Assembly: GCF_000720255.1 (NCBI RefSeq)
Contig: NZ_JOJE01000020.1
Span: 211,759-275,758, forward strand
DNA from: Streptomyces griseus subsp. griseus
GTDB lineage: Bacteria; Actinomycetota; Actinomycetes; Streptomycetales; Streptomycetaceae
DNA length: 64,000 nt
Reading direction: 5' to 3'
Shown here piece after piece: positions 1 through 8,233 of the stretch (the stretch's first letter is position 1; the number at the start of each line of letters is the position of its first letter). The notes beneath the pieces were generated by a model that saw only the letters and a list, made by a program, of their open reading frames with translations, searched no databases and was not told where the DNA came from. The translations under genes were made by a program, and so were the position numbers.

Positions 1-849
1 GCGCGGGTCGTCGGCGAGCTTCTCCCACCGCATGAACGAGTTGGGATGCGCTTCGACCACGCCGGGGCGCAGCCGGGCGAAGAGGTCGGCTACGTGTTCG
101 GGGTCGTCGTCGACGAGCATGACCAGCGGGAAGCCGCGCAGCATCGTGATGGCCAGTGCGGTGAAGAGTCGCGAATGGACGAACGAGACATGGACCGCCA
201 CCGGGCGCCGTTTGCGGACGAGGGCGGTCACCGATGCCTGCGGCCGGTAGCGCGCCTCCAGCGTCCGTCCCGTATGGACGGCGAGTTTGGGGATACCGGT
301 GGTTCCTGAGGTGTGCGTGATGAGCGTCGGATGCTCCGGCGGCATGGTGACCGGCGCGACCCGGGTCACCCCGGCGAGCGATTGCAGCTGCGTCGCGCCC
401 GGATGGCTTCCCTTGGTGAGCAGAATCTGGTGGGCGTGGTCGAACACGGACGCGGGCAGTTCGTCGTCGAGCTTGGCCTGGTCGGTCACCAGATGCGGCT
501 TGTCGACGCGACGGACCAGCTCGGCGACGGTCGCTCCGTCGAGCTTGGGTGACAACAACACCGGCACGGCGCCGATGCGGGCTATCACGCACGCCAGCAA
601 GGTGATGTCGAAGCTGTTGGACTTGTAGACGACCACGCGCTCACTGGGTCTGACTCCCGCGGCCCAGAGCCGGGAGGCGAAATCGTCGACCAGGTCGGCG
701 ACTTCCGTCACGGTCATTCGGCGTCCCAGCCCCGGCGCCATGTCGAGATCATGGTCCAGAATCAGGACGTTGGCGGGGTGCCGGGACGCGGCACGATCGA
801 AGAGTGTGCCCAGCCGAATTCCACGGTTTCCTATGCGCTGGAGGAGCAT
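1..849 (-). CDS. AMP-dependent acyl-CoA synthetase/ligase (3' end outside window)
   Basis: This gene runs off the left edge; 283 codons of an enzyme family of about 500 residues are present. ATG at 849 is the start because an in-frame TAG lies directly before it, behind a GGGGATGGTGG ribosome site. The family makes acyl-adenylates and usually acyl-CoA thioesters. The ATP-binding signature THTSGTTGIPK is at about residues 178-188, after an N-terminal segment with the typical VVVYKSNSFDI stretch. The catalytic C-terminal subdomain is not visible. The SRPBCC gene ends 17 bases upstream on the same strand, so the two are probably co-transcribed. Substrate unknown; a fatty or aryl acid feeding a small biosynthetic cluster is an inference. 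Confidence 0.88.
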   Translation of the reverse strand, partial: MLLQRIGNRGIRLGTLFDRAASRHPANVLILDHDLDMAPGLGRRMTVTEVADLVDDFASRLWAAGVRPSERVVVYKSNSFDITLLACVIARIGAVPVLLSPKLDGATVAELVRRVDKPHLVTDQAKLDDELPASVFDHAHQILLTKGSHPGATQLQSLAGVTRVAPVTMPPEHPTLITHTSGTTGIPKLAVHTGRTLEARYRPQASVTALVRKRRPVAVHVSFVHSRLFTALAITMLRGFPLVMLVDDDPEHVADLFARLRPGVVEAHPNSFMRWEKLADDPR

Positions 850-866
850 CTATCCACCATCCCCGG

Positions 867-1409
867 TCACTTCTGCTCGATTACCGCCTTGATGCGCTGC
901 AACGTGACCTGGAGGTCCTTGGCCAGCTTGGCGCTCCAGTCGACGAAGAACTTGCGCTTTTCGGCCTCGTCCATCTCCGCGGTGATGCCCTTGATCCCCT
1001 CGGTGGGGGCGTCCATCCGAAAGTGGTGCACCAGAACGCATCCGCCGTCGGCCGGCTCGATCTCGTAGGACCACACACTCTGTTGGGCACGTCCGGCGCT
1101 GTCGCGCATGGCCCAGCGAAAGGCGCGTCCGGGCTCGGCCGCGATCACTTCGGACTCGGTGCTCCAGACGCCGCGAACGACCGGCGCCCACTCGACGACA
1201 TTCCGGGGACGCAGGTTCTCACCACGGAAGACCGCACCGACCGTGGCAGGCTCACCCGACACCCACGTTCCACCAGTGCATTCCGGACTCCATTCGGCAC
1301 TGCGCGGCATATCGCTGACCACCGCGTATGCCTCTCGCGGAGTGGCCGAAAGACGGATGTCGGCCCGTACTTCGAACAGAGGAGTTTCCTGAGTGTTCGT
1401 TTGGCCCAT
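867..1409 (-). CDS. SRPBCC (START-like) family protein
   Basis: About 180 residues forming one SRPBCC helix-grip domain. The segments DIRLSATPREAYAVVSDM, SAEWSPECTGGTW and the strand VWSYEIEPADGGCVLVHHF are typical of the polyketide cyclase/dehydrase and lipid-transport branch, which binds hydrophobic ligands in a deep cavity. No catalytic residue can be assigned. The start is uncertain: the same frame is open back to TTG 1445, with ATGs at 1421 and 1409, none with a clear ribosome site; the last is chosen because the fold begins soon after it. It lies directly upstream of the acyl-CoA synthetase and divergent from the oxidoreductase at 1550, so a role in the same pathway is likely but unproven. 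Confidence 0.75.
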   Translation of the reverse strand: MGQTNTQETPLFEVRADIRLSATPREAYAVVSDMPRSAEWSPECTGGTWVSGEPATVGAVFRGENLRPRNVVEWAPVVRGVWSTESEVIAAEPGRAFRWAMRDSAGRAQQSVWSYEIEPADGGCVLVHHFRMDAPTEGIKGITAEMDEAEKRKFFVDWSAKLAKDLQVTLQRIKAVIEQK

Positions 1410-1549
1410 GGGCTGAATCATGGGAGCCGTCGCGGACCCGGTCAAAGAAAGGCGACCCAGGTGCGTCAGGTCAACCGGGCCCTTCGCGAGTTGACGAACA
1501 GCCCCGGCTCTTCGCCGGCCACCACGGCGGAGCGCCCGACAATGAGGAC

Positions 1550-2539
1550 GTGCGAGCAGCCTTCATCGAACGACTCGGACCATCGGAGAACGTCCGTTAC
1601 GGCGAACTGGAACCGCCGCGGCCGGGACCGACCGACGTCCTCGTCGACGTGATCGCCACCACGGTCAATCCCGTCGACACCTTCGTACGTTCGGGTATGT
1701 TCCGTACTCCGCTCGAGTTCCCGTTCGTGATCAGCCGCGATCTGGTCGGCGTCGTGGCCGAGAGCCGTGCCCCCGGCTTCGCCCGAGGCGATCTGGTGTG
1801 GAGCAACAGCCTCGGCCACGGCGGCAGGCAGGGCGCGGCGGCCGAGCAGGCCGTCGTGGCTGCCGACCGGCTCTACCACCTGCCCGCCGGGGTGCCCCCG
1901 ATCGAAGCGGTCGCCGTGGTCCATCCGACAGCCACCGCGTACCTCGCACTCTTCACGCACGGCGGTGTTCGAGCCGGGGAAACCGTTGTCGTGGTCGGCG
2001 CCGCGGGCAATGTCGGGAGCTCACTGGTGACGCTGGCCGTCGAAGCGGGCGCCAGGGTCATCGCCACGGCCGCCAAGCGCGATGCGGACTACTGCATGAG
2101 CCTCGGCGCGGCCGAGGTCATCGACTACACCGACCCCTGTGTGCCGGAACGCGTCAAGACGCTGTGCCCCCGGGGAATCGACGTGTATCTCGACACGTCC
2201 GGCGACAACGATCTGGCCGCCGCGGTCGACGTGCTCGCGCATCGCGGCCGGATCGTGCTGCTCGCCGGCGCACAGACACAGCCGGTCCTGCCGGCCGGAC
2301 AGCTCTACATGAAGGACTGCTCCGTCAGAGGCTTCGTCATCTCGCACGCCACGACGGCCGAACTCGCCGAGGCGGCAGGCACGATCAACCGCCTGCTCGC
2401 CGCCGGCCGGCTCCGTTCCCGGGCGACCGAGGTCCTGCCCTTGAGCGCGGCCGCCGAAGCGCACCAGCGGATGGAGATGGGGCAGCTGCACGGCAAGCGA
2501 GTGATTCTCACTCCACAGTGGTCTGACGAACACCGATGA
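1550..2539 (+). CDS. Zinc-independent MDR alcohol dehydrogenase/quinone oxidoreductase
   Basis: A 329-residue medium-chain dehydrogenase/reductase of the quinone oxidoreductase (zeta-crystallin-like) branch, predicted to use NADPH on a quinone, enone or aldehyde. The N-terminal GroES-like part has ATTVNPVDTFVRSG, the usual NPVD motif. The Rossmann part has VVVVGAAGNVGS followed by GARVIATAAK. The structural-zinc cysteine cluster of true alcohol dehydrogenases is absent. GTG 1550 is chosen because the protein then begins VRAAFIERLG, the normal start of this family; the frame is open further upstream without homology. It is divergent from the SRPBCC gene and convergent with the VOC gene. Confidence 0.85.
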   Translation: MRAAFIERLGPSENVRYGELEPPRPGPTDVLVDVIATTVNPVDTFVRSGMFRTPLEFPFVISRDLVGVVAESRAPGFARGDLVWSNSLGHGGRQGAAAEQAVVAADRLYHLPAGVPPIEAVAVVHPTATAYLALFTHGGVRAGETVVVVGAAGNVGSSLVTLAVEAGARVIATAAKRDADYCMSLGAAEVIDYTDPCVPERVKTLCPRGIDVYLDTSGDNDLAAAVDVLAHRGRIVLLAGAQTQPVLPAGQLYMKDCSVRGFVISHATTAELAEAAGTINRLLAAGRLRSRATEVLPLSAAAEAHQRMEMGQLHGKRVILTPQWSDEHR

Positions 2540-2553
2540 CAGCTGCCCCGCAC

Positions 2554-2898
2554 TCACTTCTTGATCGGAGCCTGCAGGCTCCAGACGCGTCCGTCGGGAT
2601 CGCGCACCTTCATCTCCTGCGTTCCGTAGTGGGTCTCCTCGAAGGGCGTGACCACGTCGAGGGCCCCGTCGGCACTGAACGCCTCGGCGTCCGGCACCCG
2701 CAGCACGACCTGGAACTCAGGCTTCTGGTCCTCGGGGATTTCGGCCAGCAGGACGTAGGGACCCGCACCGTTGCGGAGCATCCCCGAACCTTCCTCGGTC
2801 GCGAATTCGACGTTGTAGCCCAAGGCCTGCAAGAACTTGGCGGCCTTTCCCCAGTTATGGGTCTCGAGGTACACGCCTTCCATGCCCTCGGTGGTCAT
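2554..2898 (-). CDS. VOC family protein (glyoxalase/bleomycin-resistance fold)
   Basis: 114 residues, one vicinal-oxygen-chelate module pair. It opens with [17 protein letters not shown] and ends with [16 protein letters not shown], the standard VOC strand with the DPDG turn. Members are metal-dependent lyases or dioxygenases, or drug-binding resistance proteins; this one is too generic to assign. Its ATG overlaps the stop of the RHH gene by four bases (ATGA), so the two are translationally coupled and share the palindromic operator upstream. Next to a DHA2 exporter read divergently, a role in sequestering or modifying a toxic compound is plausible but inferred. Confidence 0.82.
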   Translation of the reverse strand: MTTEGMEGVYLETHNWGKAAKFLQALGYNVEFATEEGSGMLRNGAGPYVLLAEIPEDQKPEFQVVLRVPDAEAFSADGALDVVTPFEETHYGTQEMKVRDPDGRVWSLQAPIKK

Positions 2899-3083
2899 AT
2901 CAGTTTTCCTTTCGAAGGTTCGTGCTCTTGAACGGCGTCTTGCTCGTGAGCATCGAGATACGTGCGCACTGCCTCGGCGACCAGGGCCGAGAGCGAGGAC
3001 TCGTTCTCAATGGCATGGTGCTTGATCCGCCGGATGAGATCCACCGGCAGATAGACGTTGAATTGCTTGACTTCTGCAGGCAT
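2895..3083 (-). CDS. Ribbon-helix-helix (CopG/Arc-like) transcriptional regulator
   Basis: 62 residues. The N-terminal strand [19 protein letters not shown] followed by a helix, [15 protein letters not shown], is the classic RHH arrangement, in which dimers insert a two-stranded ribbon into the major groove. It is coupled to the VOC gene. The start codon lies inside a perfect 22-bp palindrome (3080-3101), a layout expected for autoregulation, with the DHA2 exporter transcribed away on the other side. The small size also fits an antitoxin, but the partner is a VOC protein, not a recognisable toxin. Function as local repressor is inferred. Confidence 0.8.
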   Translation of the reverse strand: MPAEVKQFNVYLPVDLIRRIKHHAIENESSLSALVAEAVRTYLDAHEQDAVQEHEPSKGKLI

Positions 3084-3101
3084 GCTAGCATGCTAGCATG
3101 C
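3080..3101. promoter_or_regulatory. 22-bp perfect palindrome, probable RHH operator
   Basis: Positions 3080-3101 equal their own reverse complement. The site is made of overlapping TGCTAGCA boxes about 10 bp apart, one helical turn, as RHH dimers prefer when binding cooperatively. It covers the start codon of the RHH gene (3081-3083) and lies 68 bases before the exporter start at 3169, so one site could control both directions. Confidence 0.75.
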
Positions 3102-3168
3102 GTCGACCAAGAATGAAGCCCCAGGAGCCGTCGATTTGCGAGCCGTCGACCGAGGAGGAGGCCGAACA

Positions 3169-4746
3169 ATGAAACGCCAATGGTGGACGCTGTTAGTAGT
3201 CAGTGCCGCGACGTTCATGCTGCTGTTGGACGTCACGATCGTCGCGGTCGCACTGCCGGACATCCAACACTCGCTGGACGCGAGCTTCAGCGGCCTGCAA
3301 TGGACGACGGACGCCTACGCGTTGAGTCTTGCGGCGCTCCTGCTCACCTCGGGCTCCCTGGCCGACCTCTACGGCAGGCGACTCCTGTTCGCCATCGGCC
3401 TGGCGATCTTCACCGCGGGATCGCTGCTCTGCGGTATCGCGCAGGATCAGACGATGCTGGTGGGGTCCCGTGCGGTGCAGGGGATCGGCGGCGCGATCCT
3501 GTTCGCCACCTCCCTGGCGCTGCTCGCCAGCACGTTCCAGGGCAAACAGCGCGGCGTGGCCTTCGGGATCTGGGGGTCCGTCGCCGGTGTGGCCACCGCG
3601 CTCGGCCCGGTGCTCGGCGGCGTGATCACCAGCGGGATCAGCTGGCGCGGCATCTTCCTGGTGAATCTGCCGATCGGTATCGCCGCGCTCGTCATCACCC
3701 TTCGCATGGTGGACGAGTCCCGTCCGCCGCGTGCCTCCCGGATCGACTGGCTCGGGATCGTGCCGCTCACCGCCGGATTGTTCAGCCTCGTGTACGCCTT
3801 GATCAGGGCGAGCGACACGGAATGGGGCGAGACGGGTGTGCTGGTCTCCTTCGGCCTGGCGGCGGTGTTCCTCGCGGCGTTCGCGGTGATCGAGTCGCGC
3901 GTCTCTGAACCGATGTTCGACCTTTCCCTGTTGCGCACCCCGACCTTCCTGGGCGGCTCGATCGCAGCGTTCGCGATGAACGCCTCGCTGTTCGCGATGT
4001 TCATCTACCTCGTGCTGTACCTGCAGAACGGCCTCGGTTTCAGCGCGATGGGCACCGGCGCCCGGCTTCTGGTCAGCTCCGGCTTCACACTCGTCGCCGC
4101 CATGGCGGCAGGCCGGATGCTGAACCGTGTCCCGACCCGATGGCTGATCGGCCCGGGCCTGGTCGTGGTGGGCATCGGCCTCTTGCTCATGACCGGTGTG
4201 ACCGCCGGGTCGGAGTGGACCCATCTCATCCCGGGACTCATCGTCACGGGCATCGGCGCCGGAATGGTCAATCCGCCGCTGGCCTCGACCGCCATCGGTG
4301 TGGCGCCGGTGTACCGCGCCGGAATGGCCTCCGGCGTGAACCAGACCTTCCGGCAGGTCGGCATCGCCGTCGGCATCGCCCTGTACGGCTCGATCTTCAC
4401 CGCGTCACTGCACGACGCACTGCGAGAGCGGCTCGCGGGCGTCCCCGGGATGCAGGGACGCACCGACCAGATCGCGGACGCCATCCGCATGGGTGTTCCC
4501 GGGAAGGCAAGCGCCAGTGCCCCGCCGGAGTTCCGTGGACAGGTGGAACATGCGGTCCACGCCAGTTTCGCGACGTCCATGAACGACTTGCTGGTCACCA
4601 GCGGCATCCTGGCGCTGGTGGGCGGCGTCCTGGCCTTCTTCCTCATCCGCGCCAAGGATTTCGTGGCACCCCAGGCACCCCAGGCACCCGGCCAGTCGGG
4701 CGGCCGACCCCAACCGCAGAGCACCGAGGCACCGCAATCGAGGTGA
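3169..4746 (+). CDS. MFS drug exporter, DHA2 (14-TM) family
   Basis: 525 residues with about 14 hydrophobic helices. It opens with WWTLLVVSAATFMLLLDVTI, the DHA2 N-terminus with LD in helix 1, followed by ALPDIQHSLDAS. GSLADLYGRRLLFAIG is the loop 2-3 MFS motif and GPVLGGVI the antiporter motif C. Such proteins expel drugs or the host's own metabolites using the proton gradient. ATG 3169 is preferred over 3136 because a strong GAGGAGGAGG ribosome site precedes it. The C-terminal tail is Pro/Gln-rich (APQAPQAPGQ). Expression is probably repressed by the adjacent RHH protein; substrate unknown. Confidence 0.9.
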   Translation: MKRQWWTLLVVSAATFMLLLDVTIVAVALPDIQHSLDASFSGLQWTTDAYALSLAALLLTSGSLADLYGRRLLFAIGLAIFTAGSLLCGIAQDQTMLVGSRAVQGIGGAILFATSLALLASTFQGKQRGVAFGIWGSVAGVATALGPVLGGVITSGISWRGIFLVNLPIGIAALVITLRMVDESRPPRASRIDWLGIVPLTAGLFSLVYALIRASDTEWGETGVLVSFGLAAVFLAAFAVIESRVSEPMFDLSLLRTPTFLGGSIAAFAMNASLFAMFIYLVLYLQNGLGFSAMGTGARLLVSSGFTLVAAMAAGRMLNRVPTRWLIGPGLVVVGIGLLLMTGVTAGSEWTHLIPGLIVTGIGAGMVNPPLASTAIGVAPVYRAGMASGVNQTFRQVGIAVGIALYGSIFTASLHDALRERLAGVPGMQGRTDQIADAIRMGVPGKASASAPPEFRGQVEHAVHASFATSMNDLLVTSGILALVGGVLAFFLIRAKDFVAPQAPQAPGQSGGRPQPQSTEAPQSR

Positions 4747-4906
4747 CCGCGCGCGGCGACGGTGGCGTCGACAGCTGACCCTGTTGGTGCCGTCAACCGT
4801 CGCCGCTTCGTTGCCGTGTCCACCTCGTGGTGGACGTGGAGCACGACGTGGAGATCGACGGCCAGGGCGGAAACGGCCCGGGGCGGGCCGGCGGTGCAAC
4901 CGCCGA

Positions 4907-5187
4907 CGGCTGCGCGAGGGCGTCCGCCTGTGCATGCGTATCGCCCGTGAACAGTGGCTGACTGCCATGCTGCAATCGGACCTGCGCGGGGCCGCCGACG
5001 CCGGACTCGCCCCGCTGTCGGACAGCGACCAGGACATCGACGACGTCATCGGTACGCAGTCGTTCTCCTTCTACCACCCGTCGGGCACCTGCGTGATGGG
5101 CAAGGTCGTCGACCATGAACTCCGTGTGCACGGGCTGGAGAACGTCCGCGTGGCGGACACGTCGATCATGCCGACCCTCGTGAACCC
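4907..5187 (+). pseudogene. GMC oxidoreductase, C-terminal remnant
   Basis: Only about 95 codons of a GMC (choline dehydrogenase/glucose oxidase) flavoenzyme can be read, from LREGVRLCMRIA to ADTSIMPTLVN. They include the SFYHPSGTCVMG block that carries the active-site histidine. The FAD-binding N-terminal 400 or so residues are absent, and homology stops before the final flavin-contact block, where the sequence runs into the 3' end of the deoR-type gene. The preceding 4747-4906 bases contain no supported gene. This is a decayed fragment left by a deletion rather than a functional gene. It may once have belonged to the neighbouring oxidoreductase/exporter group. Confidence 0.8.
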
Positions 5188-5216
5188 ACTCTCTCCGGGC
5201 GAGCCGTGCCGGTCTG

Positions 5217-5978
5217 TCAAACGGTCCGGACGACGGTGCCGCCGCCTTCGAGTGCGGTGACCTCGTCGGCGGCCGCGGTGGCATCGGTGACGAGGGTGTG
5301 CAGGAGGGCGGCGGGGCCGACGTAGGCGTAGGCGGTGTGACCGAGCTTGCTGCCGTCGGCGGCGGCGATGACGCGGCGGGCGGAGGCGATGCTCGCCTTC
5401 TTCACCGCGGCGTCGTCGAGGTCGTAGGCGGTCAGTCCGTCGGCAGCGGTCAGCCCGCAGCAGCCGATGACGGCGGTGTCGAAGCGCAGGGCGGCCAGGG
5501 AGGCGAGGGTGAGGGGGCCGGTGAGGGCTCCTTCGGCGGCGCGGGGCTGTCCGCCGGGCACGACCAGGGTGGCCGGGCCGGGTGTCTCGGACAGCAGGTG
5601 GACGGCCTGCAGGGACAGAGGCATCACGGTGACGGGCCGTTCGCGCAGCAGACGGGCGACCTCCAGGCAGGTGGTGCCGCTGTCCAGCAGGACGCTCTCG
5701 CCGTCGGCGACGAGTGCGGAGATCTCGGCGGCGATCCGGCGTTTGGCGTCGACCGCCTCGTGGGCGCGCAACGCGAAGGGGGGCTCCTCGCCCCGGAGCA
5801 ACAGGGTGCGTGCTCCTCCGCGGACGCGTTCGAGGACGCCCTGGGCGGCGAGGGTGTCGAGGTCGCGCCGGATGGTCATCTCCGAGGCGCCGGTCAGCTC
5901 CGCCAGTTCCTGGACCGTGGCGCCTCCGGAGTCCCTGACGGCCTTCGCGATCAGGCCGTGCCGGTCTGTGCTGCTCAT
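5217..5978 (-). CDS. DeoR/GlpR family transcriptional regulator
   Basis: 253 residues. The N-terminal winged helix contains VQELAELTGASEMTIRRDLD, the diagnostic DeoR recognition helix, then VRGGA. The C-terminal DeoRC sugar-phosphate sensor domain has VLLDSGTTCLEVARLL and AVIGCCGLTAADGLTAYD. Members usually repress sugar or nucleoside uptake genes and release DNA on binding a phosphorylated sugar. ATG 5978 gives the conserved MSSTDRHGLI start. It is divergent from the MFS gene, with two matching inverted repeats between them, so it very probably controls itself and that transporter. Its 3' end abuts the GMC remnant. Confidence 0.9.
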   Translation of the reverse strand: MSSTDRHGLIAKAVRDSGGATVQELAELTGASEMTIRRDLDTLAAQGVLERVRGGARTLLLRGEEPPFALRAHEAVDAKRRIAAEISALVADGESVLLDSGTTCLEVARLLRERPVTVMPLSLQAVHLLSETPGPATLVVPGGQPRAAEGALTGPLTLASLAALRFDTAVIGCCGLTAADGLTAYDLDDAAVKKASIASARRVIAAADGSKLGHTAYAYVGPAALLHTLVTDATAAADEVTALEGGGTVVRTV

Positions 5979-6005
5979 ACCGCAGATTGAACACCACCAG
6001 TAAAC

Positions 6006-6055
6006 GAACAACAACCTTGTTCATTACCTCGTCTTTCGAACATTCTCGATGTTCG
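6006..6055. promoter_or_regulatory. Two inverted-repeat operators for the DeoR regulator
   Basis: Two related palindromes share one geometry. GAACAA-N5-TTGTTC is at 6006-6022 and CGAACAT-N5-ATGTTCG at 6037-6055. Their centres are about 32 bp apart, roughly three helical turns, which suits cooperative binding or a small loop. The second covers the upstream possible ATG (6049) of the MFS gene. They are the obvious binding sites of the divergent DeoR protein. Confidence 0.72.
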
Positions 6056-6069
6056 TTACGCTCGTCGGC

Positions 6070-7278
6070 ATGGACCCTTCCCTGCGAGCCGCCCGTGTGG
6101 CGACCTATGTCTACTTCGTCCTGTGCGGCACCTTGATGGGCGCCTGGGTGGTGCACATCCCCGCGATCGAGGAACGCGTGGGCATCAGTCACGCCACGCT
6201 CGGCGGCCTGCTGGTGCTGCTCGGGTTCGGGGCCTTCGTCGGAATGCAGGTGGCCGGTACCCTGACCGACCGCCTCGGCGCCCGGATCGTGGTACCCGTC
6301 AGCGGCGTAGTCTGCGGTGCGACCCTGGTCCTGCCCGGTCTCGCCCGGGATCCGTGGACGCTGGCCGGCGCGCTGCTGGTCTTCGGGTTCTGCAACGGCT
6401 GCCTCGACGTGAGCATGAACGCCCACGCCGTGCACGTGGAGAAGGCGTACGGCCGGCCCGTCATGTCCGGCTTCCACGCCACGTTCTCCGTCGGCGGTGT
6501 CCTCGCCGCGCTCGCCGGAGCGGGCGCGGCGAGCGCCGGCCTGTACCCGGCCGCGGCCATGGCCGCCATGGGAGCCGCGGGCATCGTGATCGCCCTGGCC
6601 TCGGCACGTGCCCTGCTGCCCGCCGCTCCCGACGTCGAGAGCCCCGGATCCGCGCAGGAGACCGATACGTCACCGGCCGTCGAGCGCTGCGGCACCACGG
6701 GCCGGGTCTGGCTGCTGGCCGTCCTGGCGCTGATGGTCATGCTGTGCGAAGGCGCCGCCAACGACTGGAGCGCCCTGCACCTGAAGGACGTCCTGGGCGC
6801 GCCCGCCGGCACGGCGGCCTTCGCGTACGGCACCTTCGCCGCGGCCATGACCATCGGCCGACTGCTCGCCGACCGCTTCGCCGCCCGGTTCGGTTCCATG
6901 GCGATCCTGCGCCACGGCGCGGCCACGGCCGCCGTCGGCATCACACTCGTGGCGCTCGGCCCGTGGCTGTGGGCCGCGTTCACCGGCTGGGCACTGTTCG
7001 GCCTGGGCCTGTCCGGCTGCGTCCCGCAACTGTTCAGCGCGGCCGGTCACGACGCCCCCTCCGCCGCCGGTGCCAACGTCTCCCGCGTCGCCGGACTCGG
7101 CTACGTCGGCATGCTGGCCGGCCCCGCCGTGATCGGCTGGCTGACCCACCTCGTCGCCCTCAACCATGCCTTCGTCCTGCTGACCCTGCTGTGCGCGACC
7201 ACCGCCGTGGGCGCCCGCGTCCTGCGCACCGGATCCGAGCGCACCCGCCGGCCCGAGATGGCGGGCAGCAGCCGCTGA
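6070..7278 (+). CDS. MFS transporter (12-TM, YbjJ/sugar-permease-like)
   Basis: 402 residues with about 12 hydrophobic helices. It begins AARVATYVYFVLCGTLMGAWVVHIP and has GTLTDRLGARIVVP as the loop 2-3 motif and ADRFAARFGSMAILR as the second-half copy. The VHIPAIEERVGISHATLGGLL pattern is typical of the YbjJ-like group. ATG 6070 is taken as start; ATG 6049 is in frame but lies inside the operator and has no ribosome site, and neither start has a clear one, so the mRNA may be nearly leaderless. It is divergent from the DeoR gene and followed by a HAD phosphatase, which suggests uptake of a sugar-like compound; the substrate is not known. Confidence 0.85.
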   Translation: MDPSLRAARVATYVYFVLCGTLMGAWVVHIPAIEERVGISHATLGGLLVLLGFGAFVGMQVAGTLTDRLGARIVVPVSGVVCGATLVLPGLARDPWTLAGALLVFGFCNGCLDVSMNAHAVHVEKAYGRPVMSGFHATFSVGGVLAALAGAGAASAGLYPAAAMAAMGAAGIVIALASARALLPAAPDVESPGSAQETDTSPAVERCGTTGRVWLLAVLALMVMLCEGAANDWSALHLKDVLGAPAGTAAFAYGTFAAAMTIGRLLADRFAARFGSMAILRHGAATAAVGITLVALGPWLWAAFTGWALFGLGLSGCVPQLFSAAGHDAPSAAGANVSRVAGLGYVGMLAGPAVIGWLTHLVALNHAFVLLTLLCATTAVGARVLRTGSERTRRPEMAGSSR

Positions 7279-7284
7279 CCGCTG

Positions 7285-7563
7285 GTGCGGCACGGTCCCC
7301 GCATCGCGCCCCTGCCCTTCGCCGGCGAACTGCGCGCACACCGCGCCGCCAGCCCCGACTCCGGGCACTTCGCCCGGCCGATGACACCGGCGCCCGCCGC
7401 CCGGGTCCGTGAGCTGAGCATCGCCGGCACACCCGCCCAGGCCCGCGCGGCGATCGACGCCCGCCATGCGGCCGTCGCGACCAGCGTCGTTCTGGCTCCG
7501 GCGGGCCCCGACGCCCTGACCGCACTCGACTCACTGGCCCGCGCCCTGCCCCACCGGCACTGA
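7285..7563 (+). pseudogene. Possible C-terminal remnant of a luciferase-like (LLM) monooxygenase
   Basis: A 92-codon frame opening with GTG six bases after the MFS stop. Residues about 40-90, including VRELSIAGTPAQARAAID and ATSVVLAPAGPDALTALD, look like the last helix-strand pair of flavin/F420-dependent luciferase-like monooxygenases. The TIM barrel that carries the active site is absent. It is either a relic of a lost gene or a short expressed protein of unknown role; codon usage looks like its neighbours, so expression cannot be excluded. The assignment rests on pattern memory only. Bases 7564-7599 before the HAD gene hold nothing else. Confidence 0.45.
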
Positions 7564-7599
7564 ACCGATCGCTTCGAGACCCCAACGGAGCGGACCCTC

Positions 7600-8220
7600 A
7601 TGTCCACCGACCACCGCCGCATCGTGCTCTTCGACCTGTTCGGCGTCATCGCCCGCCACCAACGCCCAGGCGCGCTGGAGAAGATGGCCGCCCGCTGCCA
7701 CACCTCCCTCGACGCCTTCACCACCGCCTACTGGACCCACCGCCCGCCCTACGACGCCGGCCGGCACACCGCATCCGCGTACTGGACAGACGTGCTGCAC
7801 GCGCTGTCCCGCCCCGCCGACGCCGACACGATCGAGGAGCTGCGGCTCATCGACATCGACAGCTGGTCCCGCGTCGACGACCGCATGGTCACCTACGTGC
7901 GGAGCCTGCGAGACCGCGCCCGGGTCGCCCTGCTGTCCAACATCCCCGCGGACCACGCGGACGCCTTCCTCGCCGCCCAGCCCTGGCTGCACCATCTCGA
8001 CCACGTCGCCTTCTCCGGAAGGATCGGTGCGGCCAAGCCCGACCCCGCCGCCTTCCAGCACTGCGTCGTCGCCCTGCGGGCCGCACCCGCCGACTTCCTC
8101 TTCGTCGACGACCGCGAGGAGAACGTCCGCGCTGCGCAAGCCGTCGGCATGAACGGGCACATCTTCGACGGCCAGGACGGACTCGCAGCCGTCATCGACG
8201 CGTGGCTGCCGACCCGATGA
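7600..8220 (+). CDS. HAD superfamily hydrolase
   Basis: 206 residues. Motif I is VLFDLFGVI, where the nucleophile Asp is kept and the second Asp position is Phe-Gly, as in haloacid dehalogenase/YihX-type members. Motif II is ALLSNIP, the lysine of motif III lies in GAAKPDP, and motif IV is FLFVDDREENV. A helical cap (about residues 20-85) is inserted after motif I. Such enzymes remove phosphate from small sugar phosphates or act as dehalogenases. It follows the MFS gene in the same direction, so it may process what the transporter brings in. ATG 7600 has GGAGCGGACCCTC upstream. Confidence 0.85.
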   Translation: MSTDHRRIVLFDLFGVIARHQRPGALEKMAARCHTSLDAFTTAYWTHRPPYDAGRHTASAYWTDVLHALSRPADADTIEELRLIDIDSWSRVDDRMVTYVRSLRDRARVALLSNIPADHADAFLAAQPWLHHLDHVAFSGRIGAAKPDPAAFQHCVVALRAAPADFLFVDDREENVRAAQAVGMNGHIFDGQDGLAAVIDAWLPTR

Positions 8221-8233
8221 GCAATGCCGCAGT

